The translations under genes were made by a program, and so were the position numbers. A DNA stretch of 64,000 nucleotides, taken from Microbacterium horticulturae (GTDB taxonomy: Bacteria; Actinomycetota; Actinomycetes; Actinomycetales; Microbacteriaceae). A model generated the notes under the pieces. That model did no database searches. It worked only from the letters and a program-made list of their open reading frames with translations, and had not been told where the DNA came from. The DNA is taken from positions 62,001 to 126,000 of the forward strand of contig NZ_CP119108.1 in the NCBI RefSeq assembly GCF_029094505.1. Reading direction: 5' to 3'. The first letter of the stretch is position 1, and the number at the start of each line of letters is the position of its first letter. Positions 17,386-25,266 of the stretch are shown here, piece by piece.

Positions 17386-18585
17386 TCACTTCTCGTCGAC
17401 GCCGGGTGCCGCAGCCCGGGCCGCCTCGATGTCGGCCAGGCGCAGCGGCTTTGTCTCGTCACCGCGCGATCGTTCCGCATCGTCGGCGCTCTCAGCGGGA
17501 TGCTGGGGCTTGCGCGCCGGCTTCGGGAACACCTCCCCGTCGCGCTGCACGGTCTGGATGCGCGTGCGCGGCAGACCCTCCGGATTCTCCTTCTGCAGCC
17601 AGAGCAGCATCTCCTCGCGCACGGTGCGCGACAGATCGAACATCTTGAACGCATCGTCGGCGCTGATGAGCGCGCGCACCTGCACGTATCCGCCGACGGT
17701 GTCGGTGATGCGCAGCGACGACGCCTCGCCGTCCCACAGCCCGCTCTCGTCGAGGATGCGATCCAGGCGCGCACGCATGCGCGGAATGTCGACACCCCAG
17801 TCGAGATCGAAGAACACCGTGCCCAGCACCGCCGTCGACTCACGGGTCCAGTTCTCATACGGCTGCTGCGTGAAGTACGTCGACGGCAGAACGAGCCGCC
17901 GCTCATCCCACACCCGCACCACCACGTAGGTGAGGGTGATCTCCTCGATGTATCCCCACTCGCCGTTCACCACCACGATGTCTTCGAGCCGGACGGCCCC
18001 GCTGAAGGCCAGCTGCATGCCGGCGAACACGTTGCTCAACGTGGACTGCGCCGCGAGACCGGCGACCACCGACAAGAACCCGGCTGACGCGAGCAGCGTC
18101 GTTCCCACCGCCGCGATGCCGGGGATCGTCAGCAGTGCGGCACCCACGCCGATGATGACGGTTCCCGCAGCGATGAGCCGTCGCACCACGAGCACCTGGG
18201 TGCGTGCCCGCCGCGCCTGCCAGCCGTCCGACCCATCGGTCGCATAGTGCGACAGCCCCAGGTCGGCGGCGAATGTCAGCGCCGAACCCACCGCCCATGT
18301 GATCGACAGCACCAGCAGCACGACGAACACATGCCGGAACACGTCGGCGGCATTGTCACGGTACGGAATCGTCATGCGCAGCGCTATCCAGGCGAGCACG
18401 ACCGATGTGACCACCACGAACGGCACGCGCGTGCGGCGCTTGAGCAGCACGAGCCACGGGCGATCCCGACCGAGAAAGGCGAAGAGCCGGGTGAAGGCGA
18501 ACGTCACGGCGATCACGATCGCCGCCGCGATGACGAGGGCGATGGCGGCGTTGACGAGCGGGGGCAGATTCCAGAACGACACCAT
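17386..18585 (-). CDS. MscS-family mechanosensitive channel
   Basis: 399 residues from the ATG giving MVSFWNLPPL. There are four or five N-terminal membrane helices, including the pore-lining-type helix AAGTVIIGVGAALLTIPGIAAVGTT. The family core LAAQSTLSNVFAGMQLAFSGAVRLEDIVVVNGEWGYIEEITLTYVVVRVWDERRLVLPSTYF marks the start of the cytoplasmic beta domain. A charged, disordered tail of about 60 residues follows. The likely role is an osmotic safety valve. Longer upstream reading is possible, but the extra residues are not membrane-like. Confidence 0.93.
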   Translation of the reverse strand: MVSFWNLPPLVNAAIALVIAAAIVIAVTFAFTRLFAFLGRDRPWLVLLKRRTRVPFVVVTSVVLAWIALRMTIPYRDNAADVFRHVFVVLLVLSITWAVGSALTFAADLGLSHYATDGSDGWQARRARTQVLVVRRLIAAGTVIIGVGAALLTIPGIAAVGTTLLASAGFLSVVAGLAAQSTLSNVFAGMQLAFSGAVRLEDIVVVNGEWGYIEEITLTYVVVRVWDERRLVLPSTYFTQQPYENWTRESTAVLGTVFFDLDWGVDIPRMRARLDRILDESGLWDGEASSLRITDTVGGYVQVRALISADDAFKMFDLSRTVREEMLLWLQKENPEGLPRTRIQTVQRDGEVFPKPARKPQHPAESADDAERSRGDETKPLRLADIEAARAAAPGVDEK

Positions 18586-18653
18586 GTCGCACCACACTAG
18601 GCGCGCGCACCGACGCACTCAACCTGACCACATGCCCCGGATAGGCTCGACCC

Positions 18654-19724
18654 GTGTCGGATCAGGTCCTGCTCGGGGTGATCGCCGTCGGGATCGGGGC
18701 GTTCGTCGGCCTCATCCTGTTCGTCCCGTTCGTCGCGCTGAGCTATCGGCGCCGCGGGCGACTGAGCGCCGGTCGCCTCGTGCTCTGGACCGGCTCGCTC
18801 GTCTACTTCTGGGCGATCTGGACATACACGCTGCTGCCGCTGCCCGATCCTGACACCATCCGCTGCGCGGGCGTCAACCTCAACCTGCTGCAATTCGTCG
18901 ACGACATCCGCGAGGCGTTCACCGGCCCCGGCAACCCGCTGCTGAACAGCGGCATTCTGCAGCTCGGACTCAACGTCGTGCTGTTCGTGCCGCTCGGGTT
19001 CTTCCTCCGCGTGCTCGTCGGCCGCGGCATCCTCGTCGCCGGACTCGTCGGTCTCGGCATCTCGCTGGTCATCGAATTCACGCAGCTGACCGGCGTGTGG
19101 GGTCTCTACCCGTGTGCGTACCGCGTCTTCGATGTCGACGACCTGCTGACCAACACGCTCGGCGCGCTCGCCGGATCGCTCATCGCCCTGCTCGTTCCGC
19201 GTCGTCACCGGGGGATGCCGCAGCTCGACACCGCGGACGACCCGCGCCCGGTCACCCGCGCGCGCCGCGCGCTCTCGATGCTGTGCGACCTCCTCGCGAT
19301 CACGTGCGCGGAAGGGGCGGTGGCTCTGACCACCCAGCTCGGCCTGCACGTGCTCGGCTTCGACGAGATCGTGCACGACGGCACTGCCGCGTCACTGACC
19401 GGCAGCATCACGGCCCTGGCGATCTGGTTCATCGCCGTGATGACTACCGGCGGCACGATCGGCGACCTGAGCGTGCAGCTGCGCTACGTCGGCGGCCGCC
19501 TGCCGCGCCCGCTCGCACGGCTACTCCGGTTCGTGGGCGGCATCGGCGGGTACGCGCTGCTCGGCATGATCCCCGGAGGGAGCTGGCTCGCCTGGCTGTT
19601 CGGACTGGCCGGCGTCGTTCTGTTCTTCGCGACCGCGCGCGGTCGAGGACTGCCGGGCGTGATCAGCGGGCAGCGCCTCGTCGACGCGCGCTCGCTGCGT
19701 GCGGAGGCTGTCCACCCCGCATGA
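18654..19724 (+). CDS. VanZ-family membrane protein
   Basis: 356 residues from a GTG. The VanZ domain (about 20-185) shows the family motifs NVVLFVPLGFFLRV, IEFTQLTGVWGLYPCAYRVFDVDDLLTNTLGALAG. A second hydrophobic region (about 200-345) carries four more helices, RDD-like in spacing. VanZ proteins give low-level teicoplanin resistance in enterococci, but most homologues have no known role. It is divergent from the MscS gene and ends in a near-perfect dyad with the next gene. Confidence 0.85.
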   Translation: MSDQVLLGVIAVGIGAFVGLILFVPFVALSYRRRGRLSAGRLVLWTGSLVYFWAIWTYTLLPLPDPDTIRCAGVNLNLLQFVDDIREAFTGPGNPLLNSGILQLGLNVVLFVPLGFFLRVLVGRGILVAGLVGLGISLVIEFTQLTGVWGLYPCAYRVFDVDDLLTNTLGALAGSLIALLVPRRHRGMPQLDTADDPRPVTRARRALSMLCDLLAITCAEGAVALTTQLGLHVLGFDEIVHDGTAASLTGSITALAIWFIAVMTTGGTIGDLSVQLRYVGGRLPRPLARLLRFVGGIGGYALLGMIPGGSWLAWLFGLAGVVLFFATARGRGLPGVISGQRLVDARSLRAEAVHPA

Positions 19725-19809
19725 AGGAAGAGTGTGCCGTCGACATGCCGAACGGGCTCAGACGGCCGCTGCGAGGGGTGACGGCCGCAGTTGAGCATGT
19801 CGAAGACAC

Positions 19810-19843
19810 GTGGATGCCGCAGGCCGGGGCCTGCGGCATCCAC
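19810..19843. terminator. perfect 34-base palindrome between convergent genes
   Basis: Two 16-base arms that match exactly (GTGGATGCCGCAGGCC at 19810-19825 and its complement at 19828-19843) with only two bases between them. It lies between the vanZ-like gene and the convergent oxidoreductase gene, so it can end transcription from both sides. Each arm contains the recurrent GGATGCCGC motif. Confidence 0.75.
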
Positions 19844-19846
19844 TTC

Positions 19847-20803
19847 TCACACCACCTCGAGCACGATCTTTCCCTGGGTGCGGCCGGTAGCGACGGCGTT
19901 CTGTGCGGCCGCGGCTTGCGCGAGCGGGAACGTGCGCTCGACTTCAACGCGGAGTCGGCCGGCGTCGACGAGTTCGGCGATCTGCGCGAGCGCGGCGCCG
20001 TCGGGCTCGACGAGGATGCCTGTGGCACGCACGCCGCGGGCTGCGGCTGCGGTGCCGACCTCGTCGCTGATGCCCGAGGGTACGCCCACATAGAGGCCGC
20101 CCGGCCTCACGAGCGAGACCGAGCGCAGGCCGGTCTGCTCCGCGTCACCGATGAGGTCGATGACGATGTCGACGGGCTCGAGCTGCTCCTCGAAACGCGC
20201 GGAGCGGTAGTCGACGAACTCGGCGGCACCCAGGGATCGGACGAAGGCCTCGCGCGCGGAGCTGCCGGTGCCGATGACGTGCGCGCCGCGCGCCGTGGCG
20301 ATCTGCACCGCGAGATGGCCGACACCGCCCGCGGCGGCATGAATGAGCACCCGCTGACCGGCCTCGACGCGCGCGGTGTCGACCAGCGCCTGCCATGCCG
20401 TCAGCGCCGCCAGCGGAAGCGCCGCCGCCGCGACGTGGCCGATCGACCGCGGCTTCCGCGCGAACTGGCGCGATGGCGCCGTGACGTAGTCGGCGTACGC
20501 GCCGGCCTCGCGCGGGAACCACGGCATGCCGTACACCTCGTCGCCGGGCGCCAGCGTCGTCACGCCGAAGCCGACCGCGTCCACGACGCCGGAGACATCC
20601 CACCCCACACCGAACGGAGGAGTGCCGAGCACCGCGGCCATGCCCTTCCCCTCGCGCGTCTTGCCGTCGACCGGGTTCACACCCGCCGCATGCACCCGCA
20701 CGCGCACCTCGGTGGGCAGCGGTTCGGGCACCGGCGCCTCGACCAACTCGAGCACCGAAGAGTCGCCGAAGGCCGTCTGGTGGATCGCCCGCATCGTGTT
20801 CAT
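19847..20803 (-). CDS. NADPH-dependent quinone oxidoreductase (zinc-less MDR family)
   Basis: 318 residues of the medium-chain dehydrogenase/reductase family, QOR type: GVNPVDGKTREG, WDVSGVVDAVGFGV, PGDEVYGM and the nucleotide-binding AAAGGVGHLAVQIATARGAHVIGTGSS. The structural and catalytic zinc cysteines of alcohol dehydrogenases are absent. It reduces quinones or enones with NADPH. The gene is divergent from an HxlR regulator with three cysteines and a dyad in the shared promoter, the usual layout for electrophile-induced quinone detoxification. Confidence 0.92.
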   Translation of the reverse strand: MNTMRAIHQTAFGDSSVLELVEAPVPEPLPTEVRVRVHAAGVNPVDGKTREGKGMAAVLGTPPFGVGWDVSGVVDAVGFGVTTLAPGDEVYGMPWFPREAGAYADYVTAPSRQFARKPRSIGHVAAAALPLAALTAWQALVDTARVEAGQRVLIHAAAGGVGHLAVQIATARGAHVIGTGSSAREAFVRSLGAAEFVDYRSARFEEQLEPVDIVIDLIGDAEQTGLRSVSLVRPGGLYVGVPSGISDEVGTAAAARGVRATGILVEPDGAALAQIAELVDAGRLRVEVERTFPLAQAAAAQNAVATGRTQGKIVLEVV

Positions 20804-20883
20804 CCTGTTCTCCCTCCGGGCGGCGTCTGCGCCCGCGGGTTCGACCGTATGCGTCCGATAGTGGTTACCCGCAAGGGCTACTA

Positions 20884-20898
20884 GTATCTGAAAGATAC
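20884..20898. promoter_or_regulatory. candidate HxlR operator
   Basis: GTATCTGAAAGATAC is a perfect dyad with 6-base arms and a 3-base spacer. It lies 18 bases before the HxlR start codon and about 80 bases from the divergent oxidoreductase start, in the only regulatory gap the two genes share. Confidence 0.6.
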
Positions 20899-20915
20899 CG
20901 ACCCGAGGAGCGCCC

Positions 20916-21332
20916 GTGGAAGCCTGCCCGACCGGCCAGCACGATCATCACAACGTCTACGAAGCCGGCTGCCCCTGCCGATCGTTGCTCGACCTGCTCG
21001 CGAACAAGTGGACGGCGCTGGCCATCGGGGCGCTCGAAGACGGACCCGTGCGCTTCGGCGCGCTCAAGCAGACGCTCGGCGGTGTGAGTCCGAAGATGCT
21101 CGCCCAGACGCTGCGGCGCCTTGAAGCATCTGACCTCGTCTCGCGCACCGTCTACCCGGCCGTGCCCGCGCACGTCGAGTACGCGCTCACCGACCTCGGT
21201 CGCAGTGTCGCCGAGCCGCTGCGCGGGCTGCGGCTCTGGGTCGAACACCACCTCGACGACGTAATCGGCCCCGACCGTCCGCGGGATGCAGCGCTGATTG
21301 ACGGGGAGGTCAGCCGACCGCGAAGACGCTGA
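20916..21332 (+). CDS. HxlR-family redox-type regulator
   Basis: 138 residues from a GTG with a GAGGAG ribosome site. Winged-helix core: CRSLLDLLANKWTALAIGALEDGPVRFGALKQTLGGVSPKMLAQTLRRLEASDLVSRTVYPAVPAHVEYALTDLGRS. Cysteines at 4, 19 and 21 stand just before helix 1, where YodB/HypR-type HxlR proteins carry their sensing thiol, so response to quinones or other electrophiles is plausible. Divergent from the quinone oxidoreductase it probably controls. Confidence 0.92.
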   Translation: MEACPTGQHDHHNVYEAGCPCRSLLDLLANKWTALAIGALEDGPVRFGALKQTLGGVSPKMLAQTLRRLEASDLVSRTVYPAVPAHVEYALTDLGRSVAEPLRGLRLWVEHHLDDVIGPDRPRDAALIDGEVSRPRRR

Positions 21333-21786
21333 TCTCGACGGAATCGGGATGCCGCCGCCCGGTGCCGACGAAGAGCGTGCGGTTCAGCCACTCCCACTGT
21401 CCGCGTGGAGCGCGCAGCGTGGGCGTGCACCGGAAGTAGACGCGATCGGGATCGACGATCTCGCCGCGCATGAGCCGATCGATGTCGTCGGGCGCTGCGG
21501 CGCGGATGCCGCGATTGACCACTTCGATGAGTGTGCCGTCATCGAGCGCGATCGGGTAGCGCGCCTCGAGCTCGGTGACCCGGTCGGGTCGCAGCACTTG
21601 GAAATCGGCACCCCCGCCGAGCACACGGCCGCTCAGCTCGCCGGTCGCCGTGCCACCGAGGATCGGCACGATGCGTCGGCGCCCGTCACTGCCCTCGCCG
21701 AGATCGACGGGCTCGTCCACATCGACGCGGATGCTGCTGACGGGCCGCAGCGCGGGCGCGGCGACGTGATCCAGGATGTCAGTCAT
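21310..21786 (-). CDS. DUF3237 protein
   Basis: 158 residues, a beta-barrel-type small protein of the DUF3237 (UPF0311) family: GGTATGELSGRVLGGGADFQVLRPDRVTELEARYPIALDDGTLIEVVNRGIR, then RGEIVDPDRVYFRCTPTLRAP and a C-terminal FVGTGRRHPDSVEISVFAVG. The function of the family is unknown; some members sit near aromatic or phenolic catabolism genes. Its 3' end overlaps the end of the convergent HxlR gene by 23 bases. Confidence 0.85.
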   Translation of the reverse strand: MTDILDHVAAPALRPVSSIRVDVDEPVDLGEGSDGRRRIVPILGGTATGELSGRVLGGGADFQVLRPDRVTELEARYPIALDDGTLIEVVNRGIRAAAPDDIDRLMRGEIVDPDRVYFRCTPTLRAPRGQWEWLNRTLFVGTGRRHPDSVEISVFAVG

Positions 21787-21818
21787 ATCGGCATGCTACG
21801 GCGGACGCCGCGGGTGGC

Positions 21819-21864
21819 GATGGCGTGATCTGCGCCATCCGATGGCGCAGCTGTGTTCTTGACG
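21819..21864 (+). promoter_or_regulatory. operator cluster and -35 of the MHS transporter gene
   Basis: CTGCGCCATC and GATGGCGCAG (21830-21839, 21841-21850) form a perfect 10-base dyad around one central base. A third half-site, GATGGCG, lies at 21819-21825 in the opposite sense to the first arm. TTGACG at 21859-21864 follows at once, so a bound factor would touch RNA polymerase at the -35 box. The divergent DUF3237 gene starts at 21786 and could share the control. Confidence 0.55.
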
Positions 21865-21938
21865 CTACGGCGCGGCCGCCGTGAAAGTGGGGGCAGCCGG
21901 CCCCCGCCGGCACCCGTTCTCGATGAGGAGGATGTGCT

Positions 21939-23225
21939 GTGATCACTGTCGACTCGGCTTCGGCCCCGGTGCGCACCCGGCGCGTGCGCGATCTGTTCGC
22001 CGTCAACATCGGCAACGCGCTCGAATGGTTCGACTGGAACACCTACGCGATCTTCGCCCCGTTCTTCGCGGCGCAGTTCTTCCAGGGAGATGACCCGCTC
22101 ACGGCGCTGCTGTCGACGCTCGCGATCTTCGCCGTCGGCTTTCTCATGCGCCCGGTGGGCGGATGGCTGTTCGGCCAGATCGCCGACGCCCGCGGGCGAC
22201 GCTTCAGCCTCACTCTCGCGATCGGACTCGCCGCGGTGGGCAGTGCCGTGATCGCCCTCGCGCCCACCGCCACCGTTGTCGGCGTGTGGGCCGCGGTGAT
22301 CCTGCTGCTCGCCCGGCTGCTGCAGGGGCTCTCGCACGGCGGAGAGACGGGGTCGGCCTTCACCTATCTTGCCGAGATCGCGCCCGACCACCGGCGCGGC
22401 CTGTGGGCGAGCTTCCCGTGGATCGGCGTCGGCATCGGTTCGATCGCGGCGACCGGGCTGGGCGCCCTGCTGTCGGGGCTGCTGTCCGCCGAGCAGATGA
22501 CCGCGTTCGGCTGGCGCATCCCGTTCGCGCTCGCCGCCGTGCTCGGGCTCTACTCGCTGTGGATTCGATTCCGCCTCACCGAGTCCGAGAAGTTCGAGAC
22601 CTCTGATGAGCCCAGCCCCACACTGCGCGAGACCTTCCGTCTCATCGGCCGACACCGCGGCACGATCGGTCGCATCACCGGACTGACCATCGGCGGCGTG
22701 ACGGTGTTCTACACCTGGCTCATCTTCGCCCCCGGGTACGCGACACGGGAGTTCGGCATCGACGCCTCGACCGCACTGACCATCGGGGTCGCGGCGCAGC
22801 TGATCCTCGTGATCGCCTCACCGCTGTTCGGTCGTCTGTCCGACCGCATCGGGCGGCGACCGGTGCTGCAGATCTTCAGTGTTGGGTTCGCGATCGCGGC
22901 GTTCGGGCTCGACGCCATCCTCGGCCCGAACCCGTGGACGCTGCTGCTGGCGATGGGCGTCGCGGCGGTACTCATCAGCGCCAACACCGGACCGCTCGGT
23001 GCCGCCTTCGCCGAACTCGTCCCGACGAAGGAGCGTGCCACCGTCATCGGCATCGGCTACGCGACCTCGGCAGCGATCTTCGGCGGCACCGCCCCCTACC
23101 TGAACACGTGGCTCGAGTCGCTCGACCTGCACTGGATCTACACCGCGTACCTCGTCGTGCTGTGCCTGATCAGCGTGGCGGTGGTGTGGCGGATGCCGGA
23201 GACCGCCCGCGATCCGCTGCGCTGA
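21939..23225 (+). CDS. MHS-family (metabolite:H+ symporter) MFS transporter
   Basis: 428 residues with twelve predicted helices. Signatures of the MHS subfamily: NIGNALEWFDWNTYAIFAPFFAAQFF at the N-terminus, GFLMRPVGGWLFGQIADARGRR in the 2-3 loop and ARLLQGLSHGGETGSAFTYLAEIAP in helix 4. Relatives import organic acids and osmolytes such as shikimate, ketoglutarate, citrate or betaine. The substrate is not readable here. Start GTG with a GAGGAGG ribosome site. A LysR gene follows in the same direction. Confidence 0.93.
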   Translation: MITVDSASAPVRTRRVRDLFAVNIGNALEWFDWNTYAIFAPFFAAQFFQGDDPLTALLSTLAIFAVGFLMRPVGGWLFGQIADARGRRFSLTLAIGLAAVGSAVIALAPTATVVGVWAAVILLLARLLQGLSHGGETGSAFTYLAEIAPDHRRGLWASFPWIGVGIGSIAATGLGALLSGLLSAEQMTAFGWRIPFALAAVLGLYSLWIRFRLTESEKFETSDEPSPTLRETFRLIGRHRGTIGRITGLTIGGVTVFYTWLIFAPGYATREFGIDASTALTIGVAAQLILVIASPLFGRLSDRIGRRPVLQIFSVGFAIAAFGLDAILGPNPWTLLLAMGVAAVLISANTGPLGAAFAELVPTKERATVIGIGYATSAAIFGGTAPYLNTWLESLDLHWIYTAYLVVLCLISVAVVWRMPETARDPLR

Positions 23226-23280
23226 GTTCGCACGGCTCGAGCCATTGCGCGATGCGGTGCCGCCCGCGACACTGGGCAGG

Positions 23281-24195
23281 ATGTCGACCCCTCGGTTCAC
23301 CCTCCGCCAACTGGCGTACTTCGTCGCGGCCGCCCGTGCGGGCAGTATCGCGGCGGCGGCCGAGAGCGAGCACATCTCCCGGTCGGTGGTCGCGGGTGCG
23401 GTCAACGAGCTGGAGGCGTTGTTCGGGATGCCGCTGGCCACCCGCAGCCGCGGTGCGGGCTTCGTGCTCACGGCCGCAGGCGAAGCGGTGTTCGAGCTGG
23501 CGCTGTCGCTGCTCCGTGAGGCCGACGATCTGCCCGGCCGGGTCGCGGGCTCGCGGTTGACGGGCACCGTGGTCGTCGGGTCGTTCCCCTCGGTGGTGCC
23601 GACGGCGTTCCCGCTGGTGTTCGAACTGCTGGCCGAGCAGCATCCCGACCTGCGGCTCGATGTGCGCGCACGTCCGCAGCCGGAGCTCATGGCAGCGCTG
23701 CGCGCCGGTGACCTCGACCTCGCCGTGGCCTACAACGTGCACCTCGAGCACGATCTGGAGAGCCTGCTCGTCTACGACACCGTGATGCACGTAATTCTGG
23801 CGGCAGACCATCCGCTGGCCGCGCGGGAGGTGGTGCCCGCATCCGAGCTCGAGCACGAGCGGCTGATCCTCATGGCGCTGCCGCCCGGTCCCGACGACAC
23901 TCTCAGCTACTTCGTGCGCCAGGGACTCGCTCCGCAGGTCTGGGTGCGCACCGGCGATTTCGAACTCATGCGCAGTCTCGTCGCACGGCGGCTCGGGGTC
24001 GCGTTGTGCATCCAGGCGCCGCGCACGCAGTACAGCTACGAGGGGCTGTCGGTCGTGCAGCGGCCGCTCGATCCCGCGCCGAACCTTGAACGGCTGTCGG
24101 TCGTCTGGCCTCGATCGCGACGTCTGTCGCGGTCGGCGGCCCACGTCGCGCACCTGCTGCACGAGCACGGCAGCGAACTTGCGCCGCGGATCTGA
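23281..24195 (+). CDS. LysR-family transcriptional regulator
   Basis: 304 residues. The N-terminal helix-turn-helix is FTLRQLAYFVAAARAGSIAAAAESEHISRSVVAGAVNELEALFGMPLATRSRGAGFVLTAAG. An effector-binding domain follows, starting TVVVGSFPSVVPTAFPLVFELLAEQHPDL. The recognition helix is slightly unusual (HISRSVVAGAVNELE rather than SQPAVS). It lies 55 bases after the MHS transporter and may regulate it through the palindrome cluster upstream of that gene, though LysR genes are more often divergent from their targets. Confidence 0.92.
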   Translation: MSTPRFTLRQLAYFVAAARAGSIAAAAESEHISRSVVAGAVNELEALFGMPLATRSRGAGFVLTAAGEAVFELALSLLREADDLPGRVAGSRLTGTVVVGSFPSVVPTAFPLVFELLAEQHPDLRLDVRARPQPELMAALRAGDLDLAVAYNVHLEHDLESLLVYDTVMHVILAADHPLAAREVVPASELEHERLILMALPPGPDDTLSYFVRQGLAPQVWVRTGDFELMRSLVARRLGVALCIQAPRTQYSYEGLSVVQRPLDPAPNLERLSVVWPRSRRLSRSAAHVAHLLHEHGSELAPRI

Positions 24196-24231
24196 GCGTT
24201 CGGCCGTCGCCGGTGCCGCGGCATCCCGCCG

Positions 24232-25242
24232 TCAGTCGACCGCCGGCCGCGCGGTCGTGCCGCGCACGATGAGTTCGAACGGCAGCGGCGCCGGCTCGGG
24301 CGCCAGACCGCCCCGCAGCGCCGAGAGCATCGCAGTGGCCGCTCGCGCACCCTGTCGCAGCGGAAACTGATCCACCGTCGTCAGCCGGAAGAACTCGCCG
24401 AGCTCATGGCCGTCGACACCGACGATCGACAGGTCGTGCGGCACGCGATAACCGAGCTCGCGCGACGCCAACAGCGCGCCGATCGCCATCTCGTCGGAGG
24501 CAGCGAAGATCGCCGTAGGCTGCTCGCCGGGCCGACCCAGTAGCTGCTTGGCAGCGCGGAAACCGCCTTCGATCGTGAAGTCGGCCGGCTCGAACAGCGT
24601 CGGGTTGACCTCGATGCCGGCCTCGTCGAGCGCCTGCTCGAACCCCTGACGCCGTTGCGTCGGAATATGGAAGTCGAGGTCGAACTCGGGGCTCGCTCCG
24701 ATATGAGCGATGCGGCGATGACCGAGCGCCAGCAGATGCTGCGTCGCCAGCCGGGCGACGCCCTCATCGTCGACGGTGAGGGTGCTCAGCCGCGGGTTCG
24801 GGCCGCCGATCGCGATCACGGGGATGCCGAGCGCCAGCAGGCCGGCGATCTCCTCGTCGTCGAGCTCGAGCGACACCGCGATCACGCCATCCACGCGCCG
24901 GCGCCGAAGCAGCGTGTCAAAGACATTGCGCCGCAGTTCGCGGTCCTCAGCGAGGCTGTACAGGGTCGTGTCGAACCCCTGCCGCATGAGCTCGGTCGCG
25001 GTGCCCGACAGCACGGTGCTGAAGAACCAGCGCTCGAGGAACGGCACGAGCAGACCGATGTTGCGATTCCGACCCGACGCGAGGCTCGACGCCGACGCCG
25101 AAACGACGTAGCCGAGCTCTTCGGCCGCCGCCCGCACGCGGGTCTTGGCGGACTCCGACACGTGCCCGCGGCCGCTGAGCGCCCGCGACACGGTCGCCGT
25201 GGAGACGCCCGCGAGCCGGGCGACTTCGTCGATGCTCACCAT
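24232..25242 (-). CDS. LacI-family repressor of the alpha-glucosidase
   Basis: 336 residues. The HTH is MVSIDEVARLAGVSTATVSRALSGRGHVSESAKTRVRAAAEELGY and the hinge SASSLASGRNRNIG. The periplasmic-binding-like sugar domain ends in the usual TTVDQFPLRQGARAA. It lies immediately downstream of a GH13 alpha-glucosidase on the same strand (24-base gap), and a LacI-type operator, TGCAAGCGCTTACA, stands in front of that enzyme gene. The natural reading is a repressor relieved by maltose- or isomaltose-type sugars, co-transcribed with its target. Confidence 0.93.
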   Translation of the reverse strand: MVSIDEVARLAGVSTATVSRALSGRGHVSESAKTRVRAAAEELGYVVSASASSLASGRNRNIGLLVPFLERWFFSTVLSGTATELMRQGFDTTLYSLAEDRELRRNVFDTLLRRRRVDGVIAVSLELDDEEIAGLLALGIPVIAIGGPNPRLSTLTVDDEGVARLATQHLLALGHRRIAHIGASPEFDLDFHIPTQRRQGFEQALDEAGIEVNPTLFEPADFTIEGGFRAAKQLLGRPGEQPTAIFAASDEMAIGALLASRELGYRVPHDLSIVGVDGHELGEFFRLTTVDQFPLRQGARAATAMLSALRGGLAPEPAPLPFELIVRGTTARPAVD

Positions 25243-25266
25243 TGCGCGTCCCTTCGGCGGTTCGTG

